Source: a virus. From it: a stretch of DNA of 27,105 bases. Location: positions 1-27,105 of IMG/VR virus record IMGVR_UViG_3300008952_000252, one strand, 5' to 3'. The notes under the pieces are model-generated. The model worked only from the letters and a program-made list of their open reading frames with translations, was not told the origin of the DNA and did not search any database. Shown in pieces: positions 1 through 8,864 of this stretch. Positions within the stretch are counted from its first letter, which is position 1. Each line of letters starts with the position of its first letter. A program made the translations under genes and the position numbers.

Positions 1-101
1 TTCCACGCTGTTACCGGTGTCAGTTGGTTGTTATAATTGGACGGAAAATAGCGGTAGCAACCTATTTATCCTTATAGTGTTACGTAAGGAGCTAGTTTTC
101 A
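1..101 (+). promoter_or_regulatory. Leader upstream of the tape measure gene, with a possible extended -10 promoter
   Basis: TGTTATAAT at 29-37 matches an extended -10 element (TGn-TATAAT) exactly. No good -35 lies 16-18 bp upstream, which is tolerable for extended -10 promoters. A strong Shine-Dalgarno AAGGAG lies at 86-91, 10 nt before the ATG at 102. The tail of a preceding gene could end here: one frame stops at TAA 34-36, but the visible stretch is too short to identify. No tail assembly chaperone frameshift site can be judged because the upstream gene is outside the window. Confidence 0.45.
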
Positions 102-3100
102 ATGCCCACCAACGAGGAACTTGAAGGCCAATTAAAGATACAGCAAGACATTAATAAGGTCTTGGCCAAACGTGCCAAGATGTTTGATGCTCAAGCTAAT
201 CAATTAACTGGCCAGGCCCGCCTTGCAAAAGAGCTATGTAATGCGCTAGATTGTAAAGAGCTAGAAGGCATGGATGATCGCCTCGCGGAGATCAAAGATG
301 GCCTTAAGGCGGCCGCCCAAGAGGCCAAGGGTCTTGCTAGCGAGCTTGAAGATGTAGCTGAAGAAGCTGACAACGCCCGCGAAAACTTCGATACCATGTT
401 AGCCGTTGGCGCCGGCGCTGCAGCTGGTGCGGTTAATGGGTTTAAGGGCGCAATTGGTACAATCCAGGCTATGGGTGGTGCTATAACCCGCGTTGTCGGC
501 TCATTATGGAATATCGGTAAAGCTATAGTAGCAATCCCATTTAAGATGTTGAATGGCCTTGTCGGAATGGCATCAAAGTCCGGTGGCGGTGCGCCAGCGC
601 TCAAACAAGCATGGGAAGAAGTCCGAAAAACGTTTGGTTCCTTAAGCAGCGGGATGGGTGGTGCTTTAAAGAAAAGCTTCAAAAACTTTAAAGCACAAGC
701 TAAAGACTTAGGAGGAACCGGTCTAACACTAAGAAGAATCTACGGGCCTGGTAAGGCTGGCTATGCTGCTGCTGTAAAAGAACTCTCCGGCCGAATGGCT
801 GAACTTGGTAGTGCGGCTAATCGTTATACAAAAGAAATAGAAGGCAAGCATGGTCCCGCTATCGCAATGATGGCAAAGGGGCTCTATGAAGAAGCCGACG
901 CCATGAAGGCGATTGATCATCGAGCCCGGGCGTCTGGCAAAACCATGCAAGAGACCATGCTTGAGTTTGGTAACCAGACAGCCCAAATGAGAGATAAGTT
1001 TGGTGTCAATGCTAAGCAGTTCTCTAAAGACATGATGGAAATGGCTGGTGATGCAGAGTATTTTGCCGGCACTGCCTCCACTGAATTAGCTGCTATGACA
1101 GTTTATATCCATAAGCTTGGTATGGAGGCAAAGAGCCTTAAGTCGCTTATTGACAAGTGGGATAACTTCGAGAGTGCAGCAGAGGGAGCCTCCAAATTAG
1201 CTCAGTCATTCGGCATGAATGTCGATGCTATGGAGATGATGAATGAGCAGAATCCAGCTAAGAGAATGGATATGCTCCGCCAGTCATTCTTTGAGAGTGG
1301 CAAGGCAGTTGAAGATCTCACCCGCGCTGAGAAGAAACTATTAGCTGAGCAAATGGGCTTAGCTGATGTTGCTGATCTCGAGAAGGCCATGGCCGATCCG
1401 TCTATAAGTTATGATGATATCCAGGCCGAAGCGGATGCAAATGCAGAGGCATCCTTAACCCAAGAACAAGCTATGTCGAAGCTGGCGGATACGATTGATA
1501 AGACGTTTGGCGGCGGCGGGGGGAAACAGTTTAAGAGTTTTGGCGACGCATTGACCCAGGGTTTCATGAAAGGCATGTCCAAGAACAAAGAGTTCAAGGC
1601 CATGCTTAAGGCTGTACGTTGCGCTCTATATCAGGTATACATGATCGGTAAGGATATCGGTGGGGTTTTCGCTGAGTGGGGCCCAATGAACGATATCTTT
1701 AAGAGTATCACTGAGATCTTTACGAAGATGGACTGGAAAGCGTTCCGTAAGGATATCAAGGAAGCCTTCACAGAATTCTTCAATCTTTTAGAAAGCGATC
1801 CTGAGGCAGCGGTAACGCAATTGGGCGATAAGATTAAAAAGGCTTTTGAAGATAATTTTGATGAAGGTAAAGGATTCTCGAAGACCTGGGAGAAGCTCAA
1901 GGGTGCGTTTAAAAGAATCGGTAATATCCTCAAAGGTCTTTTCTTGAGCCTACTTCCCATGGCCATGGACGGTTTAGCAGAATTAATTACAAAAATCACT
2001 GAAGGCCTTTCCTATATGCTGAGTGGCGATGCCACAAAAGATGCCGGCGCGGCTTTTGATGATATGACGAAGAATATGGATCCTGCTACCAAGAAGGCCT
2101 TCGAGAAGATAAAGACAAGTTGGGATAAAAATCTGGGTCCGGCTATTGATGGATTAGTTGAAGTGGCGAAGCCTCATCTGGAAAAGCTTGGTAGCTTATT
2201 AATGGCATATATATTTGGCTCGACTGTTTTAGGCGGCCTTGGTGGTGGACTTCAGACATTCATGGCAATCAAGGGTGCCGGTATGATCAAGGACGCCCTC
2301 TTTGGCAAAGAGGTAGCTGCACAGGTGACAAAGAAGCCTGGCGCGCTTAGCAAAGCAATCGATTCTAAATATGGTAAAGCTGCCAAGGAAGGCCTTAAGA
2401 AGATTCCTGGCCAGCTTAAGAAAGCCGGAAAGGGTTTATTTAAGCCTGCTACAATGGTTATCGAGGGATCGTTGAAGGCTGGTGCAAAGGTACTTGAGAA
2501 AACAGGCGTAAGTGAATTTGGTCGAGCATCTAAGGCAATGTTCCAACAGGGTATGACAGAAGCCGCCGATAAGGGACTTAAGTCCACCTCAAAAGCGGCA
2601 TCTAAATCTCTTGGTAAGTTTGGTGATACCGTGACCAAATCGGCCGGCAAGATGGCAGCTAAGGCCGGAGGAAAGATTGCTGCCTTAGGAGTAAAGGCAA
2701 TTCCGGTTGTGGGCTGGGCAGTTGCGATTGCCGATGGTGCAGTCGGTATGAGTAAGCAAATGGAGCTTCTAGAGGGACAGCTTGGTGATGATTTAGATGC
2801 AGCAGCACAAACTGCCGGCGCCGGCGCCGCTGGTGTTGTAGAATTTCTTACCTTAGGTCTCTTACCACAACCTATTCTTACTCAAATTGCAAAAACCACT
2901 GCTTCTGTGACCCAAGGCATTGGTAGTTTTATGGATGTGCTTGGCCTTAAGGGTGTTTATGATATGCTGGTTGCAAACCTGAACCTGGTTTTCAAGGTAT
3001 TTGCCGGTGTTGGTGATATCCTTGTTGGTCTATTTACCGGTGATGGTGATAAGGTCACTAGGGGCTTCGGCCAGATATTCGAGGGCGTATGGAACTTTGT

Positions 3101-4961
3101 TAAATCGGTCCCTGGTGCCATTGTTTCTCTTTTAGTTGAGCTTCCGTGGACGATTCTTAAGTTCCTTCTCTCGGCCGTGACATTCATATTCATTAAATTA
3201 CCTCTTAGAATAATCGGAGCAGTTAGTACGATGTTGGCTAACGTTGCAATAGCCATAAAGAATTTTTTTACCGGCTTCTGGAAAGAGGGTGATGCAAATA
3301 CAGGCAAAAAGATCAAGGAGTTTTTCAAGGGAGTTTGGAAGTCAATCAAAGACGGCTTCTTCGCCGGTGTCGAGGCGGTCTATACATTCTTCTCCGAATT
3401 ATGGGATGGAATTGTGTGTGAGGCAAAGAAAGCCTTTGGGATATCCTCACCGTCCTCGGTCTTTGCTGATATTGGTACAGCAATATTAAATGGTATTTGG
3501 TCTATAATATCATTCTTGCCAAAGAAATTTTGGCAATTAGCAACCTGGGCATGGGAGAAATTCTCCGGTATCTTCTCTGGAGTTGGTAAGTGGGCCTCCG
3601 GGTTCCTCTCTGACATTTGGAATGGAATTAAAGCTTTACCTGGCAAATTCTTACAGATGGCAAAAGATGCATGGGCAAAAGTAACTAGCATTTTTGACAA
3701 AGCAAAAGAGCTAGGTGGTGATATTATTGATGGTGTCATGAGTGGACTTGGAAATGTTGTTAGCAAAATCACGGCGCCATTTAAGAAGGCTTGGAAAAAA
3801 GTAAAGGGCTGGTTCGGCGGATCACCGGTTGACTCTCCTAAAGGTAAAGGAGGCTTATTGGGCTCTGGTATTATTGATGGGATGATGTCTAACTTAAGTG
3901 GAATGGCTGATTCGGTTAAGCAGCCATTCATAGATGCTTGGGAATATGTGAAGTCAATATTTAGTCCGACAGCGATTCTAGAACATTTCACGGCCGTCTT
4001 TAACGTTATAAAGGGCCTTGCCACTGCATTATTTGACGCAGTTCTATGGCCATATAAAACAGCATGGAATTGGGTAGCAGGAATATTCTCATTCCCAACG
4101 TTTAATGAAATGTGGGGAAAGATATTTGGAGCAATTAAGGGTTTTGCACAAAAGATATTTGATGTTTTATCTTGGCCATATAAGAAAGCTTATGAAATAA
4201 TAACTCGCCTACTTAGCGGGGAGAGCCTACTGGAGATTGGTAGAGGTATGATCGACGGTATTATGAATGGACTAAAGGCTTTACCTGGAAAGATTAAAGA
4301 CGTTATTAAGGATGCCGTTGGTGGTATTGGTCGCTTCCTCGGCTTGGCATCTCCATCGAAACTTTTTGCTAGTATGGGTGGATTTATGTCTGACGGTATG
4401 TTGGACGGGTTTTCCGGAATGAAAGATAAAATGGTTGCCATGTTCGACAACGTAATGGGCACGATCAAAGGCATGTTCGATAACGTATTAGAGACGTTTG
4501 GTATCACCGGTGCCGTGGAAAGAATTATGGATGCTTTCCGCGAGCCTCATGAAGTACTCGATGCCCTAACTAGCGAGTATGAGTGGCTAAATTATGGCCT
4601 TGAAAGACTAACGTATCAGGTAGATGATATTGCACGCCTTATTACTGAAGATACCGTCGAACGAGTATTAGCAACCGTTGACATGATCTCTGAAATTGTT
4701 GATAACTACAATGAGATAAATAATCTACTATCAGACATCGACCCAATTAACCTGGATGCAAGCATCAACCGCCTCGGTCAAAACATGTCATTGTCAAGCG
4801 AGACCATTACAATTAAGAACAAGCCGATTAACATTACAGTAAACCTCCATGCATCAATGGATGCCAAGGGAATTGCAACGCAGCTATCTAAAAAGGGTAA
4901 TGCCGTACAGTTAGCAGTTGCCAGTCGTAATGGTTCGGCTGTGACGAATAACGTAGGATAA
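102..4961 (+). CDS. Tail tape measure protein
   Basis: This very long protein (1619 aa) would occupy the tail lumen, set tail length and be ejected with the DNA. The N-terminus (about residues 5-100) is charged and helical, coiled-coil-like. Glycine/alanine-rich hydrophobic stretches occur near residues 100-150, 858-880 and 1010-1070. The C-terminal third has repeated Trp/Phe-rich units of the form P(F/Y)K.AW..V..IF. It also has two copies of the SPS motif common in tape measures: GISSPSSVFADIG near residue 1110 and GLASPSKLFASMG near residue 1414, each followed by a G..DG/NG segment. The ATG at 102 is preceded by AAGGAG. By the usual rule of about 1.5 angstrom of tail per residue, the tail would be long (roughly 240 nm); that is inference. 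No lysozyme or peptidase motif is obvious inside it. Confidence 0.9.
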   Translation: MPTNEELEGQLKIQQDINKVLAKRAKMFDAQANQLTGQARLAKELCNALDCKELEGMDDRLAEIKDGLKAAAQEAKGLASELEDVAEEADNARENFDTMLAVGAGAAAGAVNGFKGAIGTIQAMGGAITRVVGSLWNIGKAIVAIPFKMLNGLVGMASKSGGGAPALKQAWEEVRKTFGSLSSGMGGALKKSFKNFKAQAKDLGGTGLTLRRIYGPGKAGYAAAVKELSGRMAELGSAANRYTKEIEGKHGPAIAMMAKGLYEEADAMKAIDHRARASGKTMQETMLEFGNQTAQMRDKFGVNAKQFSKDMMEMAGDAEYFAGTASTELAAMTVYIHKLGMEAKSLKSLIDKWDNFESAAEGASKLAQSFGMNVDAMEMMNEQNPAKRMDMLRQSFFESGKAVEDLTRAEKKLLAEQMGLADVADLEKAMADPSISYDDIQAEADANAEASLTQEQAMSKLADTIDKTFGGGGGKQFKSFGDALTQGFMKGMSKNKEFKAMLKAVRCALYQVYMIGKDIGGVFAEWGPMNDIFKSITEIFTKMDWKAFRKDIKEAFTEFFNLLESDPEAAVTQLGDKIKKAFEDNFDEGKGFSKTWEKLKGAFKRIGNILKGLFLSLLPMAMDGLAELITKITEGLSYMLSGDATKDAGAAFDDMTKNMDPATKKAFEKIKTSWDKNLGPAIDGLVEVAKPHLEKLGSLLMAYIFGSTVLGGLGGGLQTFMAIKGAGMIKDALFGKEVAAQVTKKPGALSKAIDSKYGKAAKEGLKKIPGQLKKAGKGLFKPATMVIEGSLKAGAKVLEKTGVSEFGRASKAMFQQGMTEAADKGLKSTSKAASKSLGKFGDTVTKSAGKMAAKAGGKIAALGVKAIPVVGWAVAIADGAVGMSKQMELLEGQLGDDLDAAAQTAGAGAAGVVEFLTLGLLPQPILTQIAKTTASVTQGIGSFMDVLGLKGVYDMLVANLNLVFKVFAGVGDILVGLFTGDGDKVTRGFGQIFEGVWNFVKSVPGAIVSLLVELPWTILKFLLSAVTFIFIKLPLRIIGAVSTMLANVAIAIKNFFTGFWKEGDANTGKKIKEFFKGVWKSIKDGFFAGVEAVYTFFSELWDGIVCEAKKAFGISSPSSVFADIGTAILNGIWSIISFLPKKFWQLATWAWEKFSGIFSGVGKWASGFLSDIWNGIKALPGKFLQMAKDAWAKVTSIFDKAKELGGDIIDGVMSGLGNVVSKITAPFKKAWKKVKGWFGGSPVDSPKGKGGLLGSGIIDGMMSNLSGMADSVKQPFIDAWEYVKSIFSPTAILEHFTAVFNVIKGLATALFDAVLWPYKTAWNWVAGIFSFPTFNEMWGKIFGAIKGFAQKIFDVLSWPYKKAYEIITRLLSGESLLEIGRGMIDGIMNGLKALPGKIKDVIKDAVGGIGRFLGLASPSKLFASMGGFMSDGMLDGFSGMKDKMVAMFDNVMGTIKGMFDNVLETFGITGAVERIMDAFREPHEVLDALTSEYEWLNYGLERLTYQVDDIARLITEDTVERVLATVDMISEIVDNYNEINNLLSDIDPINLDASINRLGQNMSLSSETITIKNKPINITVNLHASMDAKGIATQLSKKGNAVQLAVASRNGSAVTNNVG

Positions 4962-4965
4962 GAAA

Positions 4966-5274
4966 ATGTCTGAAGAAAAGAAGAATAAAGAGAAGGAACG
5001 AAGAATACCAAAAATATTCGATATGCTCCAGGAAAATAACGCAGTTGATAGTTATATAGAGATGTTTTATCAGGCGTCAAAAGACACTGAAACACCAATG
5101 ACTGAAGAACATAAAGCTATAATGAGAAAATATGCTGAGGACATGTCAGCAAAGTGGGACACCGTCTTAGAGCAGATGGAGGTTTCACTACAAGACCCAA
5201 CAGTTGTATCAGAACTAACGAAGGCGGTGCGGAAAGCATCAAGGATAAAAAATCCGAAGAAGAAATCTGAGTAA
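4966..5274 (+). CDS. Small charged hypothetical protein of the tail module
   Basis: This 102-aa protein is rich in Lys, Glu and Met and is predicted largely helical by eye, with highly basic ends (KEKERR near the start, KNPKKK near the end). It has no cysteines, membrane segment or recognisable enzyme motif. It starts 4 nt after the tape measure stop and ends 2 nt before the next gene, so it is almost certainly co-translated with tail genes. A role in tail assembly or as a minor baseplate component is inferred from position only. The Shine-Dalgarno is weak (AGGA about 9 nt upstream, inside the tape measure end). Confidence 0.65.
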   Translation: MSEEKKNKEKERRIPKIFDMLQENNAVDSYIEMFYQASKDTETPMTEEHKAIMRKYAEDMSAKWDTVLEQMEVSLQDPTVVSELTKAVRKASRIKNPKKKSE

Positions 5275-5276
5275 TT

Positions 5277-8200
5277 ATGTCAAGCCCAAAGAAGCCATTC
5301 GATAAAGAAATTTACGGTCCTGTATACCGACCAGAGGGTTCCGGTAAACATGGTGATCGTGATGGAATGGTGCAAGAGGGTGATGACTTACCAGAAGCCG
5401 GCCCAGGAGCCTCCCGAGCTACATTAGGTGATTACCTTAGTAACCTAACAAAGGATGCCCCTCATGCTAACTACTATAAGGTTGAGGGTGGTTCAAAACC
5501 GGCTGCATCCCATCGCGATGTTAGCGGTAGCCCAAAGATTTATGCGGCCTTTAAGGATGGGGGTGCTGAAACTGGATCCGGTGCTGAGTCAACATTTTTA
5601 GATGAGGCTATCGCAGCTGGAGATGGTGTCGAAGGCGCCGTAAAGGCAGATGATTTCGTGCTTACGGGTCGCGGTACTTATAAGAACCCAAAGGTCAGTG
5701 CCGGTATACTATCAATGGAGGAAGCAGGAGACGGCCCTGCTTATGAAAAGGGTGTTGGTGCCACGAGGGGTACCGGGCACACACTATATTCCGGGATTCA
5801 ACGAGTAGTTGGAGACATAAAATGGTACCCGGGGAAAGGTTATACACCGGATGAAGTAGGCAAACATGATATTCAAAAAAGAGTATCTACGATTTTGCAG
5901 AATAACCGTTTCCACCCTACAAAAAGTTCTCCCTATATTTTGGATGGTGAATTCACATCAGGTAAACAAGGTTCATTAGGCTCAGTCCAGCGTACCCTAG
6001 GGCAATATGATCCGGATTCAGTTGCATTAGACGCTAGAAAGTTAATGGATATTGGTCGTAAGATGATGGTTGCTGGTACTGGCCACCAGGCGTCCGAGGT
6101 TGAAGATCTCGCTGCATTAATTCCAAACTTAAACCAGCTTGGAATTCCGTTTATGAATGTTCCTACTTCCGATCTTGATGCGAGCGCGGTTCTTTCAAAG
6201 ATCGGTCATAGCGGCCCTGCTGAACAAGGACAGCGCAGTTCGATATTAAATCCAGGGGGCGATGGAACAAAGGGTGTGTCTGTTGCTGAAAATGATGCGC
6301 ATATAGGTCGCGGGGCACTAAGTACTCCTGGAGATTCTTACGGTCATCTAAATTCATATTACGAGCCTTTTACTGGGGCTTTTCCATTTGGCATGGCGAT
6401 GGTCGCACTCGGTGGCCTAATATCACTATTAGTTCAAGCTGCTGTTATAGTAGGGATTATAACGCTATTAACGCTTATTCCATCTGCTGATCCACTTGGC
6501 AGAAACCCAGAAAACCCGCTGACCCTCCCAAAAGGACGACGTCAACAACTAAGATCATATGCCGCGCTTGTAGGTCCGGTAATGGAGTGGCTAGGCGTGC
6601 CTGAGCTGGAATCGAATAAATCACTTTTTGATTGTGTTTTTCGAGGAATAGGTACGTTTTATAATGTTCCAAATATGACCGGTCTCCCCGGCCCCATGGA
6701 TTTATTAGATATGCTCTCCGCGTGTGTTGAACAAGGCGGGTTCCTGGCGGTAATGATAAGGCAAGGAACACGAGACCTTGAGCAGGTCATTAATGCCGCT
6801 GTTCCCATGGGCCGAGGTTCTGCGACGGCAATCGTAGGTGGTGTTATTGCAATTATTAAAAATCTCGGTAACTCGAATGCCGTTAAGTTTTTGATGATCT
6901 GTGTACGGCTTGGTGACTTAATGACGGTGGGTGATTCATATCAATTTGCACCATATAGAATGAATCCGGATTTACTACCCCCTAGCGGCACCACAAGGCT
7001 GGCAAAGAGTAGAACAAGCAAAGATGATCCTACCATGATTTGGTCTCATTCATCGCTTCCTTCTGCATTTTTACTACCCAAGTCATTTGCTGTTGCATCT
7101 GCCACATATGGACTAGGGAAAGGTATGGGGTTTTCCGCAGTTCAAAAACCAAAAATGGCCGGCCGCTTTGCCAGTTCGGAGAATCTTAACGAAACCACCG
7201 GTAGAATCTCTGCTGAATATGTCAAAGAGATAGAAAACAAATTAGAAACTGAGTATGTTCCATTTTATTTTCAAGATCTTCGAACAAACGAGGTTGTAGC
7301 ATTCCACGCATTTTTAAGTGGTATCAAGGATGACTATAGCCCCAATTATAATTCGATGGGCGGCTATGGCCGAATGGACAAGGTGCAAATCTATGAATCG
7401 ACTGAAAGGTCAATCAGCTTTTCCTTTCATGTCGTTGCAACAAGTCCCGAAGATTTTGATGCGATGTGGTATTCAATTAATAAATTGGTGACGATGGTAT
7501 ACCCCCAGTGGTCTGGTGGGACTGTTATGAAAAGCGCTGATGATACAAAGTTTGTAATGCCATTTTCTCAAATACCTGCGGCGTCTCCAATGATTAGATT
7601 AAGAATAGGTGATCTTATTAAGTCTAATTATTCAAGATTTAATCTTGCTAGGATGTTTGGCCTGGATCATGGTGATGTGGCTGATGGTTCATTTCATATC
7701 GCTGGTAATGATCTTAACGCCGCGTTTGCCAATTTTGATCCGAATGATCCATCTTTCATGGATTACTTTCTTGCACACTGGACCCCTCCGGTAGATCCTG
7801 CCGACACAACGAATGGATATCAGGATGGAGAACTAGTTTGGGTGAAGACCGGTACATATCAAATATCTGAGCCCGATGATGGAAAGCCGAGCAAGATGGT
7901 ACTTTCAAAGTGGGTAGAAGCAGAAATTGTCGGCAAGGAGTGGCCCGGGTTCATGTTTATCCCATTTATGACTGAACCCTTAGCCCACCCGCCACCATAT
8001 AAGGTAAAATTTAGTCTTGATGCTGATAAAGCAGCTGCAGGTGATATTGGCGAAAAAGAGTTTTATGTTTCTCATAGGTCTGTAGCCATGACTGGAAAGC
8101 AAATTATAAAGGACCTACCAGATATGCAACCGGAACTTCCAGATAAGATTGAAGAAAATGATGTCTCTAAGTGGTTCTTGCCGGCCGAGAATGCGATTGT

Positions 8201-8558
8201 TAGATCATTCGAAGCAACTGCCGGCCGTGGACTTGCAGGATTTATAACTAGTTTAAGCTTCAATCATGATGATGCAACTTGGGAAACAAGGAAGTTGGGA
8301 TCACGGGCACCAATGTGGATGTCAGTTGATATTGGGTTCCAGCCAGTACACGATCTTCCCCCTGGCCTCGATGCTCATGGATTTAATAGAGCACCTCTTT
8401 ATAACGTTGGTGAGATTATGACCGGCCTTTCCGGTCCAGACATACATCAGACGGATGTTTTAGATGCTGATGACGAGATGGTATCAGGCTGGAATGAGGA
8501 GAGATCTAACCTTGTTAAGGTTGAGCCAAAAGACAGTGACGCAAATGCGTCAGACTAG
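5277..8558 (+). CDS. Large baseplate/tail virion protein with one membrane-like segment
   Basis: This 1093-aa protein lies between the tape measure and the LysM baseplate gene. The first 360 residues are Gly/Asp/Ser-rich, with no known fold that I recognise. Residues about 368-401 are strongly hydrophobic (Ala/Val/Ile/Leu), long enough to span a membrane. The C-terminal half (about 655-800) carries TERSISFSFHVVAT, then W.S.NKLVTMVYPQW, then PMIRLRIGDLI. I associate this pattern with phage baseplate or tube-initiator proteins whose beta-rich domains contact the tube end. Position in the TMP / this gene / LysM / hub order supports a baseplate role. The membrane-like segment could shield a hydrophobic core or help penetration; that is inference. 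Nothing points to an enzyme. Confidence 0.7.
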   Translation: MSSPKKPFDKEIYGPVYRPEGSGKHGDRDGMVQEGDDLPEAGPGASRATLGDYLSNLTKDAPHANYYKVEGGSKPAASHRDVSGSPKIYAAFKDGGAETGSGAESTFLDEAIAAGDGVEGAVKADDFVLTGRGTYKNPKVSAGILSMEEAGDGPAYEKGVGATRGTGHTLYSGIQRVVGDIKWYPGKGYTPDEVGKHDIQKRVSTILQNNRFHPTKSSPYILDGEFTSGKQGSLGSVQRTLGQYDPDSVALDARKLMDIGRKMMVAGTGHQASEVEDLAALIPNLNQLGIPFMNVPTSDLDASAVLSKIGHSGPAEQGQRSSILNPGGDGTKGVSVAENDAHIGRGALSTPGDSYGHLNSYYEPFTGAFPFGMAMVALGGLISLLVQAAVIVGIITLLTLIPSADPLGRNPENPLTLPKGRRQQLRSYAALVGPVMEWLGVPELESNKSLFDCVFRGIGTFYNVPNMTGLPGPMDLLDMLSACVEQGGFLAVMIRQGTRDLEQVINAAVPMGRGSATAIVGGVIAIIKNLGNSNAVKFLMICVRLGDLMTVGDSYQFAPYRMNPDLLPPSGTTRLAKSRTSKDDPTMIWSHSSLPSAFLLPKSFAVASATYGLGKGMGFSAVQKPKMAGRFASSENLNETTGRISAEYVKEIENKLETEYVPFYFQDLRTNEVVAFHAFLSGIKDDYSPNYNSMGGYGRMDKVQIYESTERSISFSFHVVATSPEDFDAMWYSINKLVTMVYPQWSGGTVMKSADDTKFVMPFSQIPAASPMIRLRIGDLIKSNYSRFNLARMFGLDHGDVADGSFHIAGNDLNAAFANFDPNDPSFMDYFLAHWTPPVDPADTTNGYQDGELVWVKTGTYQISEPDDGKPSKMVLSKWVEAEIVGKEWPGFMFIPFMTEPLAHPPPYKVKFSLDADKAAAGDIGEKEFYVSHRSVAMTGKQIIKDLPDMQPELPDKIEENDVSKWFLPAENAIVRSFEATAGRGLAGFITSLSFNHDDATWETRKLGSRAPMWMSVDIGFQPVHDLPPGLDAHGFNRAPLYNVGEIMTGLSGPDIHQTDVLDADDEMVSGWNEERSNLVKVEPKDSDANASD

Positions 8559-8566
8559 GAACTAAA

Positions 8567-8863
8567 ATGGGTTTAAGACGATACAATAGAACACCACTAA
8601 TGCTAGCCGGCCGCCAATATGCAACTCCACGTACGCTTGGCCGGCTGCAAAAAGGCATAGCATCAGGCCGAATAGCCTGTAAGCAGTTTGTCTGTACTGA
8701 GCTTGAACGATTAGATATTTTGGCTGGAAAACACTACAATGATAGTCGATTATGGTGGGTAATTGCTGCAGCCAGTGGTATAGGCTGGGCCCTCCAAGTT
8801 CCACCAGGCACAAGATTATTAATACCCATTAAACTAAGCGACATTTCTAGAATAGTGGGGTAG
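8567..8863 (+). CDS. LysM-like baseplate protein (XkdP / P2 gpX / T4 gp53 type)
   Basis: This 98-aa protein ends in a LysM-like fold pattern: ERLDILAGKHYNDSRLWWVI near residues 47-66, then a short turn and VPPGTRLLIP near 79-88. The D.LA...Y.D..LWWVIA...G...PGT.L.IP signature is typical of phage tail protein X and gp53-like baseplate subunits, which contact the hub and tube rather than degrade peptidoglycan. The N-terminal 45 residues are Arg-rich. AGGAA lies upstream of the ATG, and the stop is 1 nt before the next start. The order TMP, LysM, hub matches the XkdO-XkdP-XkdQ order of PBSX-type contractile tails, which is the main hint that this is a myovirus. Confidence 0.8.
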   Translation: MGLRRYNRTPLMLAGRQYATPRTLGRLQKGIASGRIACKQFVCTELERLDILAGKHYNDSRLWWVIAAASGIGWALQVPPGTRLLIPIKLSDISRIVG

Positions 8864-8864
8864 A

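Noticed and set aside
3380-4024. 214-residue minus-strand open frame inside the tape measure gene
   Set aside because: Antisense shadow of a low-stop-codon region; composition is the complement of the Gly/Lys-rich tape measure.
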